NCBI GenBank assembly: GCA_035640715.1
Contig: DASQVO010000489.1
Coordinates: 1 to 5,737, forward strand
Source: DASQVO01 sp035640715
GTDB taxonomy: Bacteria; Actinomycetota; Actinomycetes; Streptosporangiales; Streptosporangiaceae
Length of the DNA: 5,737 nt
Direction of reading: 5' to 3'
Below, in pieces: positions 1 through 4,723 of this stretch. The notes beneath the pieces are model-generated. The model was not told the origin of the DNA. It ran no database searches and was given only the letters and a program-made list of their open reading frames with translations. The first letter of the stretch is position 1. Each line of letters opens with the position of its first letter. The position numbers were made by a program, and so were the translations under genes.

Positions 1-252
1 CACGGGGCTGCCGTCCAGGCCGGGCCAGGCGATCGTTCCGCTCGTTGGCGTGTCCAGGCCCGCCAGCAGGTGCAGCAAGGTAGATTTCCCCGATCCGGAC
101 GGGCCGGTCAGCGCGACCTGCATCCCCGGGCTCAGCGTGCAGCTGACCCCCCGTACCGCGGCCACTGCCCCGGCGCCCGAGCCGTACGTGCGGGTCAGGT
201 CGGTACACCGGACCAGCTCGAGGAGCTCTGCTCGCCGCGATGGCGCCGTCAT
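1..252 (-). CDS. ABC transporter ATP-binding protein, MacB/LolD-like (N-terminal 84 residues, cut by window edge)
   Basis: The gene starts with ATG at 252-250 and stays open to base 1, giving 84 residues. The visible part is the start of a nucleotide-binding domain: a first strand (LELVRCTDLTRTYGSG) with the aromatic A-loop Tyr at residue 23, and a full Walker A motif GPSGSGKST at residues 50-58, followed by LLHLLAGLDTPTSGTI. That continuation is typical of MacB/LolD/FtsE-type ATPases, which drive lipoprotein or peptide export or act as mechanotransmission pumps with a four-helix permease. Q-loop, signature, Walker B and H-loop lie outside the window. The ATG overlaps the TGA of the upstream ATPase as ATGA (252-249), so translation is probably coupled. 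A second, different ATPase directly after the first suggests a heteromeric pair or two ATPases serving adjacent permeases. The family call is firm; the substrate is unknown. Confidence 0.93.
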   Translation of the reverse strand, partial: MTAPSRRAELLELVRCTDLTRTYGSGAGAVAAVRGVSCTLSPGMQVALTGPSGSGKSTLLHLLAGLDTPTSGTIAWPGLDGSPV

Positions 253-908
253 GGCTGAACCTGCCCGTCCTTGAGGTGGATGACCTGGTCGGCCAGGTCC
301 GCGACCGCGGCCGAGTGTGATGCGACGACCACCGCGGCGCCGCGGTCGGCCAGGTCCCGGAGGAGCTTCAGGATCTCTGCTTCCGTCCGGCTGTCCAGTT
401 CGCCGGTGGGCTCGTCCGCGACGAGCACGTCCGGGTCGTTGGCCAGCGCCACGGCGAGCCCGGCCCGCACTCCCTCGCCGCCGGACAGCTCGCTGGGCCG
501 TGCCCCGCTCCGGCGGCCCAGCCCGACCGCCTCGAGCAGCGCTGCGGCCCGGTCGCGGTCGCGGCGGCCGCCGATGAGCTGTACCAGCTCGATGTTGCGC
601 CGGATGGTGAGGTGCTCGAGCAGGTTCGCGCTCTGGAAGAGCGTGCCGATGTGCCGGGCGCGCAGCGATGAGCGCTCCTGCTCGGGACGGTGGCTGATCC
701 GGGTGTCGTGCACGTAGACGCTGCCGCCGTCGGGTTCGTCCAGGCCCGCCAGGCAGGCCAGCAGGGTCGACTTCCCGGAGCCGGACGGGCCGGCCACGGT
801 GACCAGCTGCCCCGCCTCCACGGCGATGGAGACACCGCGCAGCGCGAGGGTCTCCTCCTCCCCGGCGCGGTAGAACCGGTACAGCTCGCGGGCGCGCAAT
901 GTGGTCAC
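249..908 (-). CDS. ABC transporter ATP-binding protein, MacB/LolD-like
   Basis: This is a complete nucleotide-binding protein of about 220 residues, normal for a stand-alone MacB/LolD/FtsE-type subunit. Numbered from a possible GTG at 917, it shows Walker A GPSGSGKST (43-51), Q-loop Gln95 in TLFQSANLL, signature LSGGEGVR (144-151), Walker B VLVADEPTGELD (164-175) with catalytic Glu169, and H-loop His201. The signature continues as AGLAVAL where most relatives have VAIARAL, a variant but probably functional form. I prefer the GTG at 908-906, which removes three residues: it forms a GTGA overlap with the lipoprotein stop and has AGGTGG five bases upstream, whereas the GTG at 917 has no such spacing. 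The gene sits between the lipoprotein gene and a second ATPase gene, with 4-nt overlaps on both sides, so it belongs to one operon. It should energise a membrane permease encoded beyond the left edge; substrate unknown. Confidence 0.95.
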   Translation of the reverse strand: MTTLRARELYRFYRAGEEETLALRGVSIAVEAGQLVTVAGPSGSGKSTLLACLAGLDEPDGGSVYVHDTRISHRPEQERSSLRARHIGTLFQSANLLEHLTIRRNIELVQLIGGRRDRDRAAALLEAVGLGRRSGARPSELSGGEGVRAGLAVALANDPDVLVADEPTGELDSRTEAEILKLLRDLADRGAAVVVASHSAAVADLADQVIHLKDGQVQP

Positions 909-1537
909 CGCAGCCACCTGAACGAATCGGTTACCTTGCGCCAGGGGTCCACGTTGTCCGCGCCGGCGGGTGCGGTCAGCGTGACGGTCGCTTCGGTGCC
1001 GTTCCGGTAGTACTCGTAGCGCTCGATCGAGTTCTTGTACACCTTTCCCGTCACGGGATCGGGCTGGCTGTCGGCCGAGTAGCGAATCACGACGACGGTT
1101 CCCGCGCTGCGCGTCACCGTGCCGACGCCGGCGACCGTGACGTGGTGCCCCGCGGCCTGGACCTGGCGGACCTCGGTGGCCCGGGCCGACGCTGCGGTCG
1201 GTGCGGCCGCAGCCTTCACCAGCTGCACCGTGATGCTGTTGAGCTTGTCGGTGAACGACGAGGTGGTGGCTGAGGAGGTGCGCGCCCAGCCCTCGGGTAC
1301 CTTCACCTCATACTGGCCGGAGGCGGGCCGGTAGGGGACATACGCCGTGCTGTCGGGAATGTCGCCCGGCGGTGGCGATTCCGTGGCGGCCGCTCCCGTG
1401 CTAGCGGCGGGGGCCGACGGCGAAGCGTTCGATGCCGGCCCGGTGCTGGGGCTGCTGCTGCAGCCCGCGACCCACAGCCCTGCGGCGGCGAGGGCGAGGA
1501 TCCGCCGGGTTGCGGATACGGCGCTGACATTGTCCAT
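905..1537 (-). CDS. Secreted lipoprotein of an ABC-transporter operon
   Basis: The 210-residue product begins with a lipoprotein signal peptide: Arg11-Arg12, a hydrophobic stretch at 13-24, and lipobox VAGC with the lipidated Cys26. A Ser/Pro/Ala-rich flexible linker (27-60) follows, then a folded domain (about 65-210). That domain contains YEVKVPEGW (76-84), FTDKLNSITVQL (95-106), DPVTGKVYKNSIERYEYYRNG (160-180, split here only by description) and GADNVDPWRKVTDSFRW near the end. The VPEGW...FTDKxNSI pattern resembles PsbP/Mog1-fold actinobacterial lipoproteins; the fold is an inference. The protein should be anchored on the outer face of the membrane. Its stop overlaps the start of the ATPase gene, so it is probably a partner or sensor of that transporter. 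There is no Shine-Dalgarno sequence before the ATG, but TAGCGT ends exactly seven bases upstream, suggesting a leaderless transcript. Exact function is not recognised. Confidence 0.9.
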   Translation of the reverse strand: MDNVSAVSATRRILALAAAGLWVAGCSSSPSTGPASNASPSAPAASTGAAATESPPPGDIPDSTAYVPYRPASGQYEVKVPEGWARTSSATTSSFTDKLNSITVQLVKAAAAPTAASARATEVRQVQAAGHHVTVAGVGTVTRSAGTVVVIRYSADSQPDPVTGKVYKNSIERYEYYRNGTEATVTLTAPAGADNVDPWRKVTDSFRWLR

Positions 1538-1543
1538 GCCCGG

Positions 1544-1549
1544 ACGCTA
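1544..1549 (-). promoter_or_regulatory. Candidate -10 box of the lipoprotein-ABC operon (leaderless)
   Basis: Read on the minus strand, TAGCGT fits the actinobacterial -10 pattern TANNNT. Its last T lies at -7 from the A of the ATG at 1537, so transcription would begin at the start codon itself. No convincing -35 hexamer is visible 16-19 bases upstream. Confidence 0.5.
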
Positions 1550-1580
1550 TAAAGAGCCAGGTGAGCGGCGCCTCTGCGCA

Positions 1581-1600
1581 AGGTGAAATAGCTTTTACCT
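1581..1600. promoter_or_regulatory. 20-bp near-palindrome between divergent genes, candidate operator
   Basis: The arms AGGTGAAA and TTTTACCT flank a TAGC centre; seven of eight arm positions pair, with one G/T mismatch. It ends two bases before the histidine kinase ATG, overlaps that gene's candidate -10 box, and lies about 32 bp upstream of the lipoprotein -10 box. A bound dimer would be placed to affect both divergent promoters. OmpR-family regulators more often use direct repeats, so the binding protein could be something other than the adjacent regulator. Confidence 0.45.
1589..1594 (+). promoter_or_regulatory. Candidate -10 box of the histidine kinase gene (leaderless)
   Basis: TAGCTT fits TANNNT, and its last T lies eight bases before the A of the ATG at 1602. 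Transcription would start at or one base before the start codon. The nearest Shine-Dalgarno-like string (AGGTG at 1581-1585) is 16 bases from the ATG, too far to act, which supports a leaderless message. Confidence 0.45.
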
Positions 1601-1601
1601 C

Positions 1602-2945
1602 ATGAATCTCGAGCACGGCGGCCCTCCGCTGCGCCAGCGGGTCCTGATATCGATCATGGCCGTCACCGCGTTCGCGGTCATCTTGTTCATGCTGCCGCTC
1701 GGCATCGCGGTACAGCGGCTGTATCGGTCAGAAACGGTCACAGCGCTGCAACGGGATGCGGCCCGGGCCGCAGCCGTGGTGCCGGACACCATTCCCGGCG
1801 CCCTCGTCAGGGTGCCGTCGCAGCCATCCTCGTTCCGGAGCCTCGGCGTGTATGACACGGCAGGGCGGCGTATCGCCGGATCAGGGCCCGCCCGTTCGGC
1901 CCTGGCCGCGAGCGGGGCCAGGGCACAGGTGCGGGACGCCGTCGAGGGCAGCGACCTGGTGGTGATCGTCCCGATCCCGTCCGACCAGAAGGCGGTTGGC
2001 ATCGTGCGGGCCGCCGTTCCGTACAGCATCGTTACCGGCCGCGTTCACAGAACCTGGGCGGCTTTGGGCCTGCTCGCTTTGCTGGCCGTCGGTGTCGCGG
2101 CGGTCCTGGCCCGCAGGCAGGCCGTCCGGCTGGCCAGGCCGCTGGAGCGGCTCACCCTCGTGGCCCGGGCGCTAGGTGACGGCGATTTCACTGTGCGGGC
2201 GGAGCGTTTCGGCGTGCGGGAAGCTGATACCGCGAGTCAGGCCCTGGAGGACACCGCCGCCCAGCTCGGGCAGCTTCTTCAGCGTGAGCGGGCATTCAGC
2301 TCTGATGTCTCACACCAGCTCCGCACGCCTCTCACCGCGCTTACGGTCGGCCTGGAATCCGCGCTCAGCCGGCCTGACGCCGACCTGCGCGCCGCGCTGA
2401 GCGACGCCCTCTCGCGCAGTGAGCATCTGCGCACCACCATCGAGGATCTGCTGAGCCTGGTCAGGCGCCCTGGCTACGCGCCTGCGCCCATCGACCTGGG
2501 CGTCCTCATGGAGGATGCCCGCGCCCGATGGCACGGCCCGCTCGCTGCCCATGGCCGGCAGCTGGTCAGCCGCACCGAGCCGGAGGTGCCCCGCTGCGTT
2601 GCACCCCCGGCCGCAGTACGGCAGATCATCGATGTCCTCGTCGGCAACGCGCTCTGCCACGGCGACGGGACGGTCACCATTGACGTGCATGACGTCGGCA
2701 CCGGTGTGGCTATCGAAGTGACAGACGAGGGAACGGGGCTGGCCAGCGAACCGGATGATCTCCTCGCCGGCTCAGCCGACCGGGCCGACGGCCACGGGCG
2801 AGGGCTCCCCCTGGCCCGCGCGCTTGCCGATGCTTCCGGCGGCCGCCTCGTGGTGCGCCGCGCCGCACCAGAACCGATCTTCAGCCTCCTGCTTCCGGCC
2901 GCGGCCGGTGACCGTGACGATCAGCCCACCGTGACAGGCTCGTAA
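1602..2945 (+). CDS. Two-component sensor histidine kinase, HAMP-HisKA-HATPase_c
   Basis: The 447-residue membrane kinase has a first transmembrane helix at about 15-37, an extracytoplasmic sensor region (38-151), a second helix (152-170) and a HAMP linker (171-225). The dimerisation domain has the H-box SHQLRTPL with phospho-accepting His238. The ATPase domain has an N-box around Asn349 (VLVGNALCHGDG), a G1 box DEGTG at 375-379, and a G2 box GHGRGL at 397-402. All catalytic motifs look intact, so it should autophosphorylate His238 and pass phosphate to a regulator. The most likely partner is the OmpR-type regulator encoded convergently, whose last codons overlap this gene by 25 bp. The gene is divergent from the lipoprotein/ABC operon, suggesting that it senses an envelope condition relevant to that transporter. 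The sensor region resembles no named ligand domain, so the signal is unknown. Confidence 0.95.
   Translation: MNLEHGGPPLRQRVLISIMAVTAFAVILFMLPLGIAVQRLYRSETVTALQRDAARAAAVVPDTIPGALVRVPSQPSSFRSLGVYDTAGRRIAGSGPARSALAASGARAQVRDAVEGSDLVVIVPIPSDQKAVGIVRAAVPYSIVTGRVHRTWAALGLLALLAVGVAAVLARRQAVRLARPLERLTLVARALGDGDFTVRAERFGVREADTASQALEDTAAQLGQLLQRERAFSSDVSHQLRTPLTALTVGLESALSRPDADLRAALSDALSRSEHLRTTIEDLLSLVRRPGYAPAPIDLGVLMEDARARWHGPLAAHGRQLVSRTEPEVPRCVAPPAAVRQIIDVLVGNALCHGDGTVTIDVHDVGTGVAIEVTDEGTGLASEPDDLLAGSADRADGHGRGLPLARALADASGGRLVVRRAAPEPIFSLLLPAAAGDRDDQPTVTGS
2895..2908. terminator. 14-bp perfect palindrome just past the regulator stop, possible terminator
   Basis: CCGGCCGCGGCCGG is its own reverse complement and can form a CCGGC/GCCGG hairpin. 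It lies 12 bases beyond the response regulator stop codon on the minus strand, inside the final codons of the kinase gene. No T-run follows, so a terminator role rests only on position and stem strength. It may equally be a by-product of Gly/Pro/Ala-rich coding sequence. Confidence 0.25.
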
Positions 2946-3616
2946 CGGTAGCCGGAGCCGCGCACTGTGGTGATATGCGCCGCGGGCTTGCCATGGACCA
3001 TCAGCTTGCGGCGCAACGAGGACACATGAACATCGAGGGTCTTGGTCGAGCCGAACCAGTTGTCGTCCCATACGCCCGCCATCAGCTCGCCTCTGGTCAC
3101 GACCTTGCCCGCGCTCGCGGCCAGCGCCGCCAGCAGGTCGAACTCCTTCGGCCGCAGGATCACCTCGTCCGCCCCGACGTACGCCCGCCTGGCCAGCAGA
3201 TCCAGCCGCAGCCGCCCCACCTCGATAACCGTCCGTTCACCCGGTTCGGGCCTGCGGCGCAGGTGTGCCCGCAGCCGCGCCAGCAGTTCGGTCAGCCGGA
3301 ACGGCTTCGTCAGATAGTCGTCGGCTCCCGCGTCCAGGGCGACGACCACATCGAACTCATCCGTCCGCGCCGTCAGGACAACGATGATCCCGTCAGGCGC
3401 GATCGCCCGGAGCCGGCGGCAGAGCACCACGCCGTCAATGTCCGGCAGACCCAGGTCCAGTAGCACCAGGTCGGGCGGCTCTGACGCGGCCGCTGACAAG
3501 GCCTCGCCACCGCAGCGGGCCAGGCGTGCGCTGTGACCATGGCCGGTGAGCGCCTGGACCAGCTCGGTGCCGATATCCTCATCGTCTTCGACCAGAAGGA
3601 TGCGTGACCCGTTCAC
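2921..3616 (-). CDS. OmpR/PhoB-family response regulator
   Basis: Starting at GTG 3616-3614, the product is 231 residues, the usual size for this family. The receiver domain has the acidic pair Asp11-Asp12, phospho-acceptor Asp54 in LVLLDLGLPDIDG, Thr82 and Lys104 in YLTKPF. A winged helix-turn-helix DNA-binding domain follows, with TLDVHVSSLRRKL as recognition helix and ITTVRGSGYRYEP as wing. The GTG is chosen because the receiver fold begins right after it (SRILLVEDD), and TAGCAT on the minus strand ends eight bases upstream, giving a leaderless start. An in-frame start at 3691 would add 25 residues outside the domain. The gene runs towards the histidine kinase gene and overlaps its end by 25 bp, so the two are probably a cognate pair transcribed separately. 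The likely targets are the lipoprotein/ABC operon and its own pair; this is inferred from position. Confidence 0.95.
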   Translation of the reverse strand: MNGSRILLVEDDEDIGTELVQALTGHGHSARLARCGGEALSAAASEPPDLVLLDLGLPDIDGVVLCRRLRAIAPDGIIVVLTARTDEFDVVVALDAGADDYLTKPFRLTELLARLRAHLRRRPEPGERTVIEVGRLRLDLLARRAYVGADEVILRPKEFDLLAALAASAGKVVTRGELMAGVWDDNWFGSTKTLDVHVSSLRRKLMVHGKPAAHITTVRGSGYRYEPVTVG

Positions 3617-3623
3617 GAACCAG

Positions 3624-3629
3624 ATGCTA
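3624..3629 (-). promoter_or_regulatory. Candidate -10 box of the response regulator gene (leaderless)
   Basis: On the minus strand TAGCAT matches TANNNT with its last T eight bases before the GTG start. A perfect 10-bp palindrome GCGTGCACGC (3634-3643) lies four bases upstream of the box and could be an operator. No Shine-Dalgarno sequence precedes the GTG. Confidence 0.45.
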
Positions 3630-3682
3630 TCCAGCGTGCACGCCAAGCCGCGGCAAGATGGGGGCAGGGCCATGAGAGGCCG

Positions 3683-3712
3683 CACTGGCATTAGGGCAGG
3701 GCGCCTGCAGTG
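3683..3712 (-). terminator. Possible hairpin terminator downstream of the MntP-like gene
   Basis: GCAGG (3696-3700) pairs with CCTGC (3704-3708) across a GCG loop, and CACT (3683-3686) pairs with AGTG (3709-3712) to extend the stem around a 9-base bulge. It begins 46 bases after the exporter stop and about 65 bases before the regulator start. There is no T-tract, as often in high-GC bacteria, so termination is only a suggestion. Confidence 0.25.
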
Positions 3713-3758
3713 TCATCACGGAATGCACAACCCCAAGGTCGCGCTATCTGGATAACTT

Positions 3759-4307
3759 TCATAATTCCAGCCCCACAGCCAGCACGATGGCCATGATAAT
3801 GAGCGCTACGCCAACCACGAAATCCCAGCGGATACGAAGGGGTATAAAGTAGGAGATTGCCCGCCCGAGCTGCAACCCGGTGAATGACATCAGGGCCGTG
3901 ATGGCGCCGAAGAGTGCGGCCGGGACCAGTGGCGAGAGGCCGGCCAAGCCCAGGCCCGCGCCGGTGACGAGATTATCCAAGCTCAAAGGCACAGGAAGGC
4001 CGAAAACCGACCACCGGAGGTCCGGATCTTCCGGTGCCGTGTGCCGCGACGCCTGGACAATGAGGTACAGACCGTACACGCCTAGCACGATCGGCCCCAC
4101 ATAGTCGGCTACCGGGCCGCCGATCTCCTGGCCGAGATAATGCCCCAGCAGTATGCCTGCCAGCGGTGCCACGCCATCGAAGAACCCGAACACCACGGCG
4201 ACCTGTGCGGCACGGCGCCATCTGAGCCGAAGCGGCCCGAGCAAAACCGACGTCCGGAAGTTGTCCAGGCTGAGGACAAACCCGAGAGCGAGAAGATTGA
4301 GGATCAT
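3759..4307 (-). CDS. MntP-like (DUF204) divalent cation exporter
   Basis: The 182-residue protein is almost wholly hydrophobic, with six predicted membrane helices in two related halves (roughly 2-22, 34-56, 66-86, 104-124, 127-150, 162-181). Each half carries the same acidic motif: LSLDN at 12-16 and LSLDN at 108-112. These align with the SMDA and SLDA motifs of E. coli MntP, and FFDGVAPLAG (42-51) aligns with its VETLTPLIG, with Asp44 in place of Glu. MntP exports manganese across the inner membrane, so a similar role is likely; the Ala-to-Asn change in both motifs makes substrate identity uncertain. The ATG at 4307 is the only ATG, GTG or TTG start in the 43 codons open upstream of it. The ribosome site is weak (GGGGCG). 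A possible -10 box TACCGT lies at 4334-4329 on the minus strand. The gene follows a glcG-like remnant, and its 3' end is less GC-rich than its neighbours, so it may be a later arrival. Confidence 0.82.
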   Translation of the reverse strand: MILNLLALGFVLSLDNFRTSVLLGPLRLRWRRAAQVAVVFGFFDGVAPLAGILLGHYLGQEIGGPVADYVGPIVLGVYGLYLIVQASRHTAPEDPDLRWSVFGLPVPLSLDNLVTGAGLGLAGLSPLVPAALFGAITALMSFTGLQLGRAISYFIPLRIRWDFVVGVALIIMAIVLAVGLEL

Positions 4308-4400
4308 ACAATCGCCCCGGAGGCGTTCACGGTAAGTCCTCTCCTCTCCATCTCCTACTCCTGGATGGTCACGTTGCCAGGCCGGCGGTACTGATGCTGG

Positions 4401-4513
4401 AGTACGTGCGGTAAATGCATTTTTGATGGCGATATCCGGGCGCCGTCCATTCGGATGTGCGTGACAAGGCTACCGCCCGCGTCGACCACGGCGACATTGA
4501 ATACTGTCCGAAT
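4401..4513 (-). pseudogene. Frameshifted remnant of a GlcG/HbpS-family (DUF336) gene
   Basis: The minus strand from 4513 reads IRTVFNVAVVDAGG and on through SLVTHIRMDGA to 4439, the characteristic first strand and turn of the GlcG/HbpS (DUF336) family, whose members usually read NVAVVDAGGxLVxxxRMDGA. Two bases later the frame shifts, and from 4436 the reading is DIAIKNAFTART (to 4401), the family's next segment (usually SIDIAxxKAxTAR). About five residues normally separate the two parts, so roughly 13 bases seem to have been deleted. A TGA at 4516-4514 closes the first frame upstream, and neither the N-terminal helix nor the C-terminal half is found. GlcG-type proteins are small heme- or cofactor-associated proteins of uncertain function; I recall relatives near PQQ-dependent dehydrogenase genes, which would suit the adjacent pqqE. 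The homology is from memory of the family pattern; the loss of function is clear if it is right. Confidence 0.72.
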
Positions 4514-4723
4514 TCATGCACGGTAAACATTCGTCCTCGGCGCGCCGCATGTGTGGCAGGGTGGCGCGGGTAAAGGAGGCGGGTATGTCTGTTGCGGCCA
4601 GGATTCAGCTACGTCCTGGTAACCCTATGAGGTGAGCGGGAAGCGCCTGATTGCCGGTGATGTGCGCCCGGCCAGGGTGAAAGTAGTTCGCGTGCGCATT
4701 TCGTGATCCTTATGCGGCGCCAA
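4514..4723. other. Intergenic stretch downstream of pqqE, no established gene
   Basis: No conserved protein can be read in any frame here. A 5-bp stem GCCGG (4653-4657) / CCGGC (4668-4672) with a 10-base loop could end the pqqE transcript, but it is weak and lacks a T-run. Two tiny open frames exist: the plus-strand one listed separately, and a 24-codon minus-strand one (4699-4625) with AAGGA upstream of its ATG. They overlap each other, so at most one is likely to matter. Confidence 0.4.
4585..4635 (+). CDS. Possible 16-residue peptide behind a consensus ribosome-binding site
   Basis: AAAGGAGG (4572-4579) lies five bases before the ATG at 4585, the best Shine-Dalgarno match in the window. 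The frame encodes MSVAARIQLRPGNPMR and stops at 4633-4635. A second short frame of 24 codons starts with GTG at 4632, overlapping the stop as GTGA, and ends at 4706; its product is rich in Val and Arg. Neither resembles PqqA, which needs a conserved Glu-x3-Tyr, nor any leader peptide I recognise. The frame points towards the end of pqqE, so no downstream gene is served. It could be a real small protein, a remnant start of a lost gene, or chance. Confidence 0.2.
   Translation: MSVAARIQLRPGNPMR

Noticed and set aside
271..717. Long plus-strand open frame opposite the ABC ATPase gene
   Set aside because: Its product is Ser/Arg/Ala-rich with no domain, and it mirrors a real ATPase with all motifs. 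It is the usual antisense open frame of GC-rich coding DNA.
909..917. GTG at 917 as start of the first ATPase
   Set aside because: The GTG at 908 gives a 4-nt overlap with the lipoprotein stop and has AGGTGG five bases upstream. The choice changes only three residues.
2911..2935. Direct repeat ACCGTGAC (2911-2918 and 2928-2935) as a regulator binding site
   Set aside because: It lies in the last codons of two overlapping genes, far from any promoter, and both copies are explained by coding for Asp/Thr/Val residues.
2975..3463. 162-codon plus-strand open frame opposite the response regulator
   Set aside because: The opposite strand has every receiver and winged-helix motif; this frame is low-complexity Arg/Gln/Pro and has no family resemblance.
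3617..3691. Upstream ATG at 3691 as response regulator start
   Set aside because: The extra 25 residues fall outside the receiver fold and would include the candidate promoter; the GTG at 3616 has a well-placed -10 box.
4308..4400. Manganese (yybP-ykoY) riboswitch before the MntP-like gene
   Set aside because: A purine-rich GGAGTAGG string is present, but the paired stems and second conserved loop of that class could not be found. A covariance-model search would settle it.
4625..4699. 24-codon minus-strand frame after pqqE as a PqqA-like precursor
   Set aside because: It lacks the Glu-x3-Tyr pair that PqqE crosslinks and follows rather than precedes the pqq genes.
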